This document shows, in pieces, positions 1 to 6,473 of a DNA stretch of 14,370 nt. How positions within the stretch are numbered: the stretch's first letter is position 1; every line of letters begins with the position of its first letter. The stretch is taken from positions 1-14,370 of the forward strand of contig CAYUJV010000072.1 of the NCBI GenBank assembly GCA_964445085.1, in the 5' to 3' direction. Both the position numbers and the translations under genes were made by a program. Source of the DNA: Thiobacter sp964445085 (GTDB lineage Bacteria > Pseudomonadota > Gammaproteobacteria > Burkholderiales > Thiobacteraceae). A model generated the notes under the pieces. The model saw nothing but the letters and a program-made list of their open reading frames with translations. It was not told where the DNA came from and ran no database searches.

Positions 1-311
1 ACCTCAAGAACTGGAAGTCGAACCAGAAGAACTCCGGCTTCCTGCCCGAGGAGCGCGCGTGGATGACGCGGGTGCTGGACGAAGTCGGCTTCGTCGACGT
101 GCACCGGCGCCTCTGCCCCGACGCCACCGGCGAGGCCTACACCTGGTGGTCGAACCGCGGCCAGGCCTGGGCCAAGAACGTGGGCTGGCGCATCGACTAC
201 CAGCTCGCCACGCCGGGCGTGGCGGGCACGGCCAGGCACGCGGCGGTGTACAAGGAACAGCGGTTTTCGGATCATGCGCCGCTGACCATCGACTACGACT
301 TCGCGCCATGA
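1..311 (+). CDS. xthA: Exodeoxyribonuclease III, C-terminal part (5' end outside window)
   Basis: This is the last 102 codons of an exonuclease III / AP endonuclease, read in frame from base 3 to the TGA at 309-311. The family removes nucleotides from 3' ends of duplex DNA and cleaves at abasic sites in base excision repair, in the cytoplasm. Visible family signatures are LKNWKSNQKNSGFLPEER near the window edge, the WWSNRGQAWAKNVGWRIDYQLAT block, and FSDHAPL near the C-terminus, where the His is the conserved catalytic base. The N-terminal half, with the metal-binding Asn and Glu, lies outside the window, so intactness cannot be judged. The stop overlaps the start of the next gene in an ATGA, which points to translational coupling with the transporter gene. 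The family is clear; xthA-type rather than another paralogue of the family is likely. Confidence 0.92.
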   Translation, partial: LKNWKSNQKNSGFLPEERAWMTRVLDEVGFVDVHRRLCPDATGEAYTWWSNRGQAWAKNVGWRIDYQLATPGVAGTARHAAVYKEQRFSDHAPLTIDYDFAP

Positions 312-1672
312 TCCGCCGCGACCACCCCTGGCTCGCCGCCTTCCGGGTCTACACCCACCCGCGCGTGATCGGCATGCTGTTCCTCGGCTTCTCCGCCGGG
401 CTGCCGCTGCTGCTGGTGCTGGGCACCCTCTCCTTCTGGCTGTCCGAGGCGGGCATCGCGCGCGCCACCATCGGCCATCTCTCCTGGGTGGGGCTGGCCT
501 ACGGCTTCAAGTTCCTGTGGTCGCCGCTGGTGGATCGCCTCAACCTGCCCGTCCTCACCCGCCTGTTGGGGCGGCGGCGGGCGTGGCTGCTGCTGTCCCA
601 GTGCTGCATCGCCCTCGCCCTGTTCGGCATGGCCAACAGCGATCCGGTGCTGAATCTCAACCACACGGCCTGGCTGGCGCTGGCGGTCGCCTTCGCTTCG
701 GCGACCCAGGACATCGCGCTCGACGCCTATCGCATCGAGGCGGTGGAAGTGGAAAAGCAGGGGGCGATGGCGGCGACCTACCAAGCCGGCTACCGCATCG
801 CCATGATCACCGCCGGCGCCGGCGCGCTGTGGATCGCCGCCAGCGTCGATACCTCCGCCGGCTACGACTTCCACCCGTGGCAGGTGGCCTACACCGTGAT
901 GGCAGCGCTGATGGGGGTGGGCATCCTCACCACCCTGATCATCCGCGAGCCGGAGAAGAAAATCTCCGCCGCCACCCTGGAACGCGAGGAGCACGCGCGG
1001 CAACGCTTCGCCGCCGCCGGCCTGCGCGGCACGGCGCTGAACGCCGCCGCCTGGCTCTACGACGCGGTGCTGTCGCCCTTCATCGATTTCGTCCAGCGCT
1101 ACAGATGGCAGGCGGTGCTGATCCTGGCGCTGATCGCGGTGTACCGCATCTCCGACGTGGTGATGGGCGTGATGAGCAACCCGTTCTATCAGGAGATGGG
1201 CTTCACCAAGGACGAGGTGGCGACGGTGTCCAAGGTCTACGGCGTGATCATGACCATCGCCGGCGCCGGCCTGGGCGGGCTGCTGACCATGCGCCTGGGC
1301 GTGCTGCGCACCCTGTTCCTCGGCGCGCTGCTGTCCGCCGCCACCAATCTGCTGTTCGTCTGGCTGGCCGGGCGCGGGCACGACGTGGGCGCGCTGGTGT
1401 TCACGGTGTCGGCGGACAACCTGTCGGCAGGCATCGCCTCCAGCGCCTTCGTCGCCTACCTGTCCGGCCTCACCAACCAGGCCTACTCCGCCACCCAGTA
1501 CGCCCTGTTCACCTCGGTCATGCTGCTGCTGCCGAAGTTCATCGCCGGCTTCTCCGGCGACTTCGTCGATGCCTGGGGCTGGGCCAGCTTCTTCACCGGC
1601 ACCGCGCTCATCGGCCTGCCGGTGCTGGTGCTGGTGGCGCTGGCGGCACGGGCGGAGCGCAAGCGTGCCTGA
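308..1672 (+). CDS. AmpG-type MFS transporter (muropeptide permease family)
   Basis: A 454-residue, very hydrophobic inner-membrane protein with about 12 membrane segments. AmpG permeases import anhydro-muropeptides for cell-wall recycling. Family marks are GFSAGLPLLLVLGTLSFWL at about residues 27-45, the first helix, and SATQDIALDAYRIE at about 131-144, matching the AmpG loop SQDI-x2-DAYR. A second MFS half begins near residue 270 (WQAVLILALIAVYRISD). The length is a little below that of E. coli AmpG (about 490). ATG 308 is chosen because it overlaps the upstream stop (ATGA) and begins just before the first helix. There is no clear Shine-Dalgarno, consistent with coupling to the exonuclease gene. 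The next gene starts 1 base after the stop. The family is firm; the muropeptide substrate is inferred from homology, and no ampD or nagZ neighbour is visible. Confidence 0.9.
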   Translation: MIRRDHPWLAAFRVYTHPRVIGMLFLGFSAGLPLLLVLGTLSFWLSEAGIARATIGHLSWVGLAYGFKFLWSPLVDRLNLPVLTRLLGRRRAWLLLSQCCIALALFGMANSDPVLNLNHTAWLALAVAFASATQDIALDAYRIEAVEVEKQGAMAATYQAGYRIAMITAGAGALWIAASVDTSAGYDFHPWQVAYTVMAALMGVGILTTLIIREPEKKISAATLEREEHARQRFAAAGLRGTALNAAAWLYDAVLSPFIDFVQRYRWQAVLILALIAVYRISDVVMGVMSNPFYQEMGFTKDEVATVSKVYGVIMTIAGAGLGGLLTMRLGVLRTLFLGALLSAATNLLFVWLAGRGHDVGALVFTVSADNLSAGIASSAFVAYLSGLTNQAYSATQYALFTSVMLLLPKFIAGFSGDFVDAWGWASFFTGTALIGLPVLVLVALAARAERKRA

Positions 1673-1673
1673 G

Positions 1674-2327
1674 ATGAGCCTGCTGGCGGCCATGCTGGTC
1701 GGCCTGCTCGGCGGCGTGCACTGCGTCGGCATGTGCGGCGGATTGGTGGGGGCGTTCTCGCTGCAGTTGCCGGGACAGGGGCCGCGCGTGGGCTACCACC
1801 TCGCCGCCAACCTGGGACGCATCGCGAGCTATGCGCTGGCCGGCGGCATCGCCGGCGCGCTCGGCGGCACCAGCCTGTTCCTGCAACGCCTGTTCCCGGC
1901 GGAGCAGGTGCTGTATGCCCTCGCCAACATCATGCTGATCCTGCTCGGGCTGTATCTTGCCGGTCTGGCGCAGACCGTGCTCGTGCTGGAGAAACTCGGC
2001 GGCGGCGTGTGGAAGCGGCTGCAGCCGCTGCTGGGCAGACTGCTTCCGATCCGCAGTGTGCCGCGGGCGTTCGCAGCGGGGATGGTGTGGGGCTGGCTGC
2101 CCTGCGGGCTGGTTTACAGCGTGCTGATCACCGCCCTGGCGAGCGCGAGTCCCGTGCAGGGCGCGCTGACCATGGCGGCGTTCGGGCTCGGCACCCTGCC
2201 GAATCTGCTGGCGATGGGGCTGCTCGCCGGCCGGCTGCAGCCCCTGCTGCAGCGGCGCGGGGTGCGGGTCGCGGCGGGACTGCTGGTGGCCGCAGTGGGC
2301 CTGTGGGGGTTGGCGCGGCTGCTCTGA
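1674..2327 (+). CDS. TauE/SafE-type (COG2836-like) small membrane protein
   Basis: A 217-residue integral membrane protein with about six hydrophobic segments. It starts at ATG 1674, one base after the transporter stop; a GTG at 1665 is a possible alternative. The N-terminal GGVHCVGMCGG (residues 13-23) and the later WGWLPCGLVYS (139-149) and FGLGTLPNLL (170-179) are typical of the family annotated as sulfite exporter TauE/SafE or DsbD-like transmembrane domain. In many proteobacteria such genes lie near cytochrome oxidase and metal-handling genes. His16, Cys17, Cys21 and Cys144 lie in or near membrane segments and could bind a metal or act in thiol exchange; that is inference. It is the last gene of the exonuclease-transporter run. 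It ends 33 bases from the convergent DUF4426 gene. The transported substrate is unknown and the sulfite label should not be taken literally. Confidence 0.82.
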   Translation: MSLLAAMLVGLLGGVHCVGMCGGLVGAFSLQLPGQGPRVGYHLAANLGRIASYALAGGIAGALGGTSLFLQRLFPAEQVLYALANIMLILLGLYLAGLAQTVLVLEKLGGGVWKRLQPLLGRLLPIRSVPRAFAAGMVWGWLPCGLVYSVLITALASASPVQGALTMAAFGLGTLPNLLAMGLLAGRLQPLLQRRGVRVAAGLLVAAVGLWGLARLL

Positions 2328-2360
2328 CATGCCGAGCAGCGGCGCCGCTTTTCACGGCTG

Positions 2361-2792
2361 TTATTTGTAGAACTGCCGACTGAAATCGAAGGTCAGGGGC
2401 GCGCTGGCGCCCGCGGGCGTGGCGCTGACATCGAACTTGAGGGTCTGCGGCGGGTTCAGCCGGAACTCGCCAATGTAATAGATCGCGGTGCCCTCGACCA
2501 CTTCGCGCATCGGCACCTCGATGGCCTGGCCGGTGAGGGTGGGAATGTTGACCTTGACGTCGGCCTTGATGGCCTGGCTCACGCCGAGGGGGGTGCGCTT
2601 GAGCACCGAGATGGTCAGCATGCCGCGGTTGCGGCTGCGCTCGATCTTGTAGTTCTTGGCCACCTCCGGCAGCAGCTCGTCCGTGGGCATGGCGTTGTAG
2701 TGAATGTCCACGTCGCCGAATTTCTTGGCCTGCTCGGCATGGGCCGGAAGGGCGAGGGACAGTAATGCCAACAGCGCGAATAGGCTTCTCAT
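2361..2792 (-). CDS. DUF4426 periplasmic protein of unknown function
   Basis: A 143-residue protein with a clear signal peptide: Met-Arg, a Leu/Ala-rich core at residues 3-16 and an AHA cleavage site after Ala19. The mature part of about 124 residues looks beta-rich (for example TAIYYIGEFRLNPPQTLKFDV at 102-122) and matches the DUF4426 family, small periplasmic proteins without known activity. The start at 2792 is chosen because GGAGGA lies 3 bases upstream and the signal peptide begins there; the longer frame to 2828 adds only unlikely residues. The gene follows metW on the same strand after 91 bases with its own hairpin and -10 element. The order metX-metW-DUF4426 also occurs in Pseudomonas, so the linkage is conserved across classes. 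A role tied to methionine metabolism is unproven. Confidence 0.85.
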   Translation of the reverse strand: MRSLFALLALLSLALPAHAEQAKKFGDVDIHYNAMPTDELLPEVAKNYKIERSRNRGMLTISVLKRTPLGVSQAIKADVKVNIPTLTGQAIEVPMREVVEGTAIYYIGEFRLNPPQTLKFDVSATPAGASAPLTFDFSRQFYK

Positions 2793-2852
2793 GTTTCCTC
2801 CACTGGAAAATACGGGCGGCCCCGCCACAGCCCGGTTCGACGGGGTAATGCC

Positions 2853-2858
2853 AGTATA
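2853..2858 (-). promoter_or_regulatory. Candidate -10 element for the DUF4426 gene
   Basis: On the minus strand TATACT (five of six consensus bases) lies about 60 bases before the DUF4426 start, just past the hairpin that follows metW. No convincing -35 is present 16-18 bases upstream, where the DNA is the GC-rich hairpin itself. It would give a leader of about 50 bases. It is supported by position and the -10 match only. Confidence 0.35.
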
Positions 2859-2864
2859 GACAAC

Positions 2865-2883
2865 GCGCCGCGGCCGGCGGCGC
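2865..2883 (-). terminator. Terminator-like hairpin after metW
   Basis: Directly after the metW stop codon, minus strand, GCGCCGC pairs with GCGGCGC (7 bp, all G/C) around a 5-base loop CGGCC, followed by GTTGTCTA. The stem is strong but the T-tract is poor, so termination may be partial. It separates metXW from the DUF4426 gene, which has its own candidate -10 right behind it. Confidence 0.45.
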
Positions 2884-3504
2884 TCAGCGGATGGCTTCGA
2901 GGCGGTAGACGGCGAGGCTGCCGCGCAGGTTTGGCAGCGCGTTCACCCGCGCGCCGCGGTGCATCACGACCCGTTCCAGGATACGGACGTCGTGCTCGGC
3001 GCAGAACGCCTCGAAATCCTTGAGGGTGCAGAGGTGGATGTTCGGCGTGTCGTACCACTGGTAGGGCAGGTCGCGGGAAACCGGCATGCGTCCGCCGAGC
3101 ACCTGCAGCCGATGGCTCCAGTGGCCGAAGTTGGGGAAGGTGACGATGGCCTCGCGCCCGACCCGCAGCATTTCCCGGACGATGCCCTCGGTGTGGCGCA
3201 TCGCCTGCAGGGTTTGCGACAGGATCACGAAGTCGAAGGAATTGGACTCGAAGGTGGACAGGCCGCTCTCCAGATCGCTCTGGATGGCGTTGACGCCGTT
3301 CTGGACGCAGGCCCGGATCGCCTCGTCGGCGATTTCCACGCCATAGCCGAAGGTGTTGCGGGCCTGCTTCAGGTACTTGAGCAGGCTGCCGTCGCCGCAG
3401 CCCAGGTCGAGCACCTTGGCGCCGGGACGGATCCACCCGGCGATGGTTTCGAAATCGGCGCGCTGCTGGCCCTGGGCCAGCGCATTGGGGGGCAGCGTGT
3501 TCAC
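2884..3504 (-). CDS. metW: MetW, class I SAM methyltransferase-like methionine biosynthesis protein
   Basis: A 206-residue protein matching MetW over its whole length. The SAM-binding motif I, VLDLGCGDG, is at residues 31-39. It is followed by GYGVEIADEAI (motif II, about 53-63), SFDFVILSQTLQAM (about 89-102) and the MetW hallmark FPNFGHWSHRLQVLGGRMP (123-141), then PYQWYDTPNIHLCTLKDF (147-164). The start is GTG at 3504, overlapping the metX stop as GTGA. GGGGGAA lies a few bases upstream. A longer frame exists but runs inside metX. MetW is needed with MetX for homoserine acylation in several proteobacteria and is thought to act with MetX, although it has a methyltransferase fold. The overlap strongly suggests translational coupling and a fixed ratio of the two proteins. 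Identity is very secure; its enzymatic activity is not established. Confidence 0.95.
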   Translation of the reverse strand: MNTLPPNALAQGQQRADFETIAGWIRPGAKVLDLGCGDGSLLKYLKQARNTFGYGVEIADEAIRACVQNGVNAIQSDLESGLSTFESNSFDFVILSQTLQAMRHTEGIVREMLRVGREAIVTFPNFGHWSHRLQVLGGRMPVSRDLPYQWYDTPNIHLCTLKDFEAFCAEHDVRILERVVMHRGARVNALPNLRGSLAVYRLEAIR

Positions 3505-4658
3505 GTGGATTCCCCCAGCCGGATGTTGGCCATGTAGGCCCGCACCACGTCGTGATAGTAGGGGTCCACCATCAGGAAGGCGTCGTGGCCGTGGGTCGAG
3601 GTGATTTCCGCGTAGGAGACGTTGCGTTCGTTGTCGAGCAGCGCCTTGACGATCTCGCGCGAACGCTCGGGCGCGAAGCGCCAGTCGGTGGTGAAGGAAA
3701 TCACCAGGAAATCCGCCGTCGCCGGCCGCAGCGCCTCCGACAGGTGGCCGCTCTCGTAGTGATGGGTCGGGTCGAAATAGTCCAGCGCCTTGGTCATCAG
3801 CAGATAGGTGTTCGCGTCGAAGCTGCCCGCGAACTTGTCGCCCTGGTAGCGCAGGTAGGACTCGATCTCGAACTCCACGTCGTAGCCGAACTGGAACGCG
3901 CCCGAGCGCAAAATTCGGCCAAACTTCGCGCCCATCACGTCGTCCGACAGATAGGTGATGTGCCCCAGCATGCGCGCGAGCCGCAGCCCGCGCTTGGGCG
4001 TCACCCCGTGGGCGTAGTAGTCGCCGCCGTGGAAATCCGGGTCGGTCAGGATGGCTTGCCGGGCCACGTCGTTGAAGGCGATGTTCTGCGCCGTGAGCTT
4101 GGGCGCCGCGGCGATCACCAGGCAGTGGCGAAGCCGTTCCGGGAAGGTGATGCTCCACTGCAGCGCCTGCATGCCGCCGAGGCTGCCGCCGACCACGGCG
4201 GCGAACTGCCGGATGCCGAGATAGTCCGCGAGCCGCGCCTGGGTGGCGACCCAGTCGTCCACGGTGACCAGCGGAAAGCCTGCGCCCCAGGGCTTGCCGG
4301 TGTCCGGGTTGATGCTGGACGGACCGGTGGAGCCGTGGCAGCCGCCCAGGTTGTTCACGCCGATGACGAAGAAGCGGTTGGTGTCGATGGGCTTGCCCGG
4401 CCCGATCATGTTGTCCCACCAGCCTGGATACTTGTCGTGCTCGGAATGGCGGCCGGCCACGTGATGGTTGCCGGAGAGCGCATGGCACACCAGCACCGCG
4501 TTGCTCTTGTCGGCATCGAGCTCGCCGTAGGTCTCGTACACCAGCTGGTAACGCGGGATGGTCCCGCCGCTGCGCAGTTTCAGCGGGGCATCGAAGTACG
4601 CGGTTTGTGGGGTGACGATGCCCACGGAAGACGAGGCGGAGGGCGGATCGCTGTGCAT
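3501..4658 (-). CDS. metX: Homoserine O-acyltransferase MetX (MetXS type likely)
   Basis: A 385-residue alpha/beta-hydrolase-fold enzyme that acylates the hydroxyl of homoserine, the first committed step of methionine synthesis, in the cytoplasm. The nucleophile elbow is GGSLGGM with Ser159. The other catalytic residues are Asp325 (TTDWRF) and His358 (THGHDAF). NNLGGCHGSTGPSS at 102-115 and the GLRLAR segment with Arg229 are conserved substrate-side motifs. Length is normal. In proteobacteria MetX paired with MetW is often a succinyltransferase (MetXS), so the donor here may be succinyl-CoA rather than acetyl-CoA; I cannot settle this by eye. ATG 4658 is the usual family start, but no good Shine-Dalgarno precedes it. 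A TATAAT lies 30 bases upstream. It is the first gene of the metXW unit. Confidence 0.94.
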   Translation of the reverse strand: MHSDPPSASSSVGIVTPQTAYFDAPLKLRSGGTIPRYQLVYETYGELDADKSNAVLVCHALSGNHHVAGRHSEHDKYPGWWDNMIGPGKPIDTNRFFVIGVNNLGGCHGSTGPSSINPDTGKPWGAGFPLVTVDDWVATQARLADYLGIRQFAAVVGGSLGGMQALQWSITFPERLRHCLVIAAAPKLTAQNIAFNDVARQAILTDPDFHGGDYYAHGVTPKRGLRLARMLGHITYLSDDVMGAKFGRILRSGAFQFGYDVEFEIESYLRYQGDKFAGSFDANTYLLMTKALDYFDPTHHYESGHLSEALRPATADFLVISFTTDWRFAPERSREIVKALLDNERNVSYAEITSTHGHDAFLMVDPYYHDVVRAYMANIRLGEST

Positions 4659-4688
4659 GTGTGAAAGCTGACGCGTGAGCAGCCCCGG

Positions 4689-4694
4689 ATTATA
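4689..4694 (-). promoter_or_regulatory. Candidate metX promoter, -10 TATAAT
   Basis: On the minus strand a perfect TATAAT lies 30 bases before the metX ATG in an otherwise very GC-rich spacer. No good -35 is found 16-18 bases upstream, so an activator may be needed. The predicted leader is only about 22-25 bases, too short for a SAM riboswitch. Confidence 0.45.
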
Positions 4695-4732
4695 TCCCGA
4701 TTTTGCCCGGCCCCCGGCGTGCGGCTTGGGCG

Positions 4733-4773
4733 CGGGCGCCCGGATGCGTCCAGATGCGCCCGGGCCCGGGCGC
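4733..4773. repeat. GC-rich inverted repeats including an 18-bp perfect palindrome
   Basis: Between the stop of the 4780-5145 gene and the metX promoter, GCGCCCGGGCCCGGGCGC (4756-4773) is a perfect 18-bp palindrome. Its outer half also pairs as GCGCCCG (4756-4762) with CGGGCGC (4733-4739) around a 16-base loop. Two mutually exclusive hairpins are therefore possible. On the minus strand this lies just after the stop of the upstream gene and could act in termination, but there is no T-tract. Confidence 0.45.
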
Positions 4774-4779
4774 CGGAGA

Positions 4780-5145
4780 TCAGTTGCTCTTGCGGCGGTT
4801 GCGACGGCGGTCGGTCACGCCATCGCGCGGACGGGCGGCGTAGTCGCGCCGGTCCGCCTTCTTGCGCCGGTCCAGTTCGGGCGGGAAATCTTCCAGGAAT
4901 TCGGCCAGGTAGCCTTCGGCCCGCTGCTGCAGCCGCAGCTGGCCCTCGGCCGTCGCCATGAGTTCGCGGATCTCGTCGGGACCGCAGGTGCGGTTGATGG
5001 CCTCCTGCCACGCCAGCATGATGTAGCGCTGGACCGTCATCCGGTCCTCGGGCGTGCCTTCGACCTCGATCTCGTCGTCGAGGCCCTCGATCAGCGAAAA
5101 TTCGATGCCGCCGGGGCCGATGCGATAATTGTATTCCAGCTTCAT
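4780..5145 (-). CDS. Unrecognised protein with basic, Arg-rich C-terminal tail
   Basis: A 121-residue soluble protein that I do not recognise. The N-terminal part, residues 1-40, starts MKLEYNYRIGPGGIEFSLIEG and is acidic and probably beta-rich (DDEIEVEGTPED). Residues 33-85 look helical (MTVQRYIMLAWQEAIN, then a Gln/Arg/Glu-rich helix). The last 30 residues are strongly basic (LDRRKKADRRDYAAR to DRRRNRRKSN), suggesting contact with nucleic acid or an acidic partner. The start at 5145 is preferred over ATG 5199. The upstream ATG lies inside the -10 box of a good promoter, so it would not be transcribed, while GGGAG lies 10 bases before 5145. The gene has its own promoter and is followed by a GC-rich palindrome. 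Codon use resembles the neighbours. It is real with good confidence; function unknown. Confidence 0.75.
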   Translation of the reverse strand: MKLEYNYRIGPGGIEFSLIEGLDDEIEVEGTPEDRMTVQRYIMLAWQEAINRTCGPDEIRELMATAEGQLRLQQRAEGYLAEFLEDFPPELDRRKKADRRDYAARPRDGVTDRRRNRRKSN

Positions 5146-5194
5146 TTCTGCGCGACTCCCTTGAATCCAGCCACTTTTCTTCGGGCGGAAGACC

Positions 5195-5225
5195 ATCATA
5201 GCACCCCTCGGGGCGCGGCCGTCAA
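5195..5225 (-). promoter_or_regulatory. Sigma-70-like promoter with extended -10
   Basis: On the minus strand TTGACG (-35, 5225-5220; five of six) is followed after 19 bases by TATGAT (-10, 5200-5195; five of six). TGC immediately before it makes an extended -10. Transcription would start near 5188, about 43 bases before the start codon at 5145. The -10 contains the ATG at 5199, which rules that codon out as the start if this promoter is used. Confidence 0.62.
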
Positions 5226-5262
5226 GCGAGGATTGTCATGAAATGTTAAGCCCAAGGCTTTG

Positions 5263-5295
5263 AAAAAACTGACGCCCGGCGGGATGCGCCGGGCG
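5263..5295 (-). terminator. Intrinsic terminator after the DUF3567 gene
   Basis: On the minus strand CGCCCGGCG pairs perfectly with CGCCGGGCG (9 bp) around the loop CATCC, then TCAG and six T residues (A-tract at 5263-5268 on the plus strand). It begins 13 bases after the DUF3567 stop codon. This is the best Rho-independent terminator in the window, and it insulates the promoter of the next gene on the same strand. Confidence 0.82.
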
Positions 5296-5307
5296 CGGGG
5301 CGGGAAC

Positions 5308-5541
5308 TCAGTGGTAGAGCAGCGGCTGCGTCATCAGGGCATCGAAATTGCCGATGATGCCTTCGACGTCCTCTTCGGTCGGGTTGTGGGCCAGCACGCC
5401 TTCCATCGACGAGCGGAACAGGCGCGCCACTTCGCCGTCGATGAACACGCCGGTGCCGCGCCGGGTGTTCACCAGCTCGAAGGCGTTCAGCTCCGGATAT
5501 TCCACCACTTGGTACTGGTCATTGCTGAAAACGAGATTCAT
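5308..5541 (-). CDS. DUF3567 (BTH_I0359-like) small protein
   Basis: A 77-residue soluble acidic protein. The N-terminal MNLVFSNDQYQVVEYPELNAFELVN and the following GVFIDGEVARLFRSSM match the DUF3567 family, a short protein I know from Betaproteobacteria with no assigned function. The start at 5541 has GAGGAG 6 bases upstream and fits the family length; the frame to 5589 adds 16 residues lying largely in the promoter and leader region. A promoter at 5576-5605 and an intrinsic terminator at 5263-5295 make it a single-gene transcript. It is divergent from the TPR gene, with 125 bases between the starts. Family assignment is fairly secure; function unknown. Confidence 0.85.
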   Translation of the reverse strand: MNLVFSNDQYQVVEYPELNAFELVNTRRGTGVFIDGEVARLFRSSMEGVLAHNPTEEDVEGIIGNFDALMTQPLLYH

Positions 5542-5575
5542 CTTGCGCTCCTCGGGGCCGACTGCCCCTTTGCTT

Positions 5576-5605
5576 TCTATATGGTGCACGCCGCCGGGAT
5601 TTCAA
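5576..5605 (-). promoter_or_regulatory. Candidate promoter of the DUF3567 gene
   Basis: On the minus strand TTGAAA (-35, 5605-5600; five of six) and TATAGA (-10, 5581-5576; four of six) are 18 bases apart. The predicted leader is about 28 bases and carries the GAGGAG ribosome site. No equally good promoter is visible for the divergent TPR gene in the same interval. Confidence 0.55.
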
Positions 5606-5666
5606 CGGGGCCGGGCGGGTGCGTTTTGGCCCTCAATAATCCGCAGGCCCTGCCGCAAATAGCACC

Positions 5667-6440
5667 ATGCGAAAAACATTCCGTTCCGCCCAGAGCATCC
5701 TGCGCGCCAACCAGCAGAATGCCCAGTCCGTGAGCGCCCTGGTCGACCAGGGCAACCGCCTGATGGACGAGGGGCAGCCGAAGCAGGCGCAGGAGGCCTT
5801 CCAGGGCGCCGTGGACCTGCTGCTGTCGCACAAGAGCCGCGACGACAAGAGCCTGGCCATCGCCCGCTACAACCTGGCGCGCGCCTTCGCCGCGGCGGGC
5901 AAGACCGAGCGCGCCGCGTCCGAATACCGGGCGGCGCTGGCGCTGCGCCCGCGCTTCCCGGAAGCGCAGAACAACCTCGGCATGCTGCTGATCGACGATG
6001 GGAAGTTCCAGGAGGCGGCCGATCTGTTCCGCAAGGCCATCGCCACCGACCCCCTGTTCGCTGCGGCCCACTATGGCCTCGGCGTCGCCCTGCAGAACCT
6101 CGGCGACCAGACCCAGGCGGCGTTCTGCTACCAGAAGGCGCTCACCCTCAAGCCCGACTTCTACGCGTCCTGGGTCAACCTGGGGCTGATCTGCTACGCC
6201 ATCGGCAGCGCCGACGTGGCGGTGCACTGCTACAACGAGGCCATCGGGCTCTGCCCGGGCAATGCCGAGCTCTATTTCCAGCTGGGCCTCGCCTACATGA
6301 TGCTCGAACGCTTCGCCGAGGCCACCCGCGCCTTCTCCAAGGCGCTCGAGCTGCAGCCGGACTTCTCCCTGGCCAGGGACGCGCTGGAAGAGGCGATGTA
6401 CTTCAAGCTCGCCGCCGTGGCCGACGCCCAGCCGGCCTGA
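5667..6440 (+). CDS. TPR-repeat protein
   Basis: A 257-residue protein built almost wholly of tetratricopeptide repeats. The approximate units are residues 21-54, 64-97, 98-131, 132-165, 166-199 and 200-233, with the usual spacing of small residues and Pro between units (for example LALRPRFPEAQNNLGMLL and LTLKPDFYASWVNLGLI). TPR solenoids are protein-binding scaffolds. No signal peptide, membrane segment or catalytic domain is seen, so it is probably cytoplasmic. The start at 5667 begins a short basic N-terminus (MRKTFRSAQS). The ribosome site is weak and no clear promoter is visible. The methyltransferase gene follows 33 bases downstream on the same strand, so the two may be co-transcribed. 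The partner is unknown. Confidence 0.88.
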   Translation: MRKTFRSAQSILRANQQNAQSVSALVDQGNRLMDEGQPKQAQEAFQGAVDLLLSHKSRDDKSLAIARYNLARAFAAAGKTERAASEYRAALALRPRFPEAQNNLGMLLIDDGKFQEAADLFRKAIATDPLFAAAHYGLGVALQNLGDQTQAAFCYQKALTLKPDFYASWVNLGLICYAIGSADVAVHCYNEAIGLCPGNAELYFQLGLAYMMLERFAEATRAFSKALELQPDFSLARDALEEAMYFKLAAVADAQPA

Positions 6441-6461
6441 CCGGCTTCCCGCCGCTCACGC

Positions 6462-6467
6462 TATAGT
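6462..6467 (+). promoter_or_regulatory. Possible -10 for a leaderless methyltransferase transcript
   Basis: TATAGT lies so that transcription would begin about 7 bases later, at or next to the ATG at 6474. A weak -35 (CTGACC, 6437-6442) is 19 bases upstream. The absence of any Shine-Dalgarno before 6474 is in line with a leaderless mRNA, but the match is modest. Confidence 0.25.
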
Positions 6468-6473
6468 GTCTCG

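Noticed and set aside
293..1732. Long minus-strand open frame opposite the AmpG-type gene
   Set aside because: Its translation is a His/Gln/Gly/Arg-rich sequence typical of an antisense frame in GC-rich DNA. The plus strand encodes a clear transporter.
2338..2352. AGCGGCGCCGCT followed by TTTT as a terminator of the TauE/SafE-type gene
   Set aside because: Allowing a 4-base loop, the stem is only 4 bp, too weak to call.
2884..4488. Extension of the metW frame through most of metX
   Set aside because: The extra 328 codons are an alternate frame of metX. MetW homology begins at the GTG at 3504.
3552..4664. Plus-strand open frame opposite metX
   Set aside because: The metX protein matches its family end to end with catalytic residues. 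The opposite frame has no recognisable motif.
4659..4780. SAM riboswitch upstream of metX
   Set aside because: The interval lacks a recognisable SAM aptamer pattern, and the best -10 leaves a leader of only about 25 bases.
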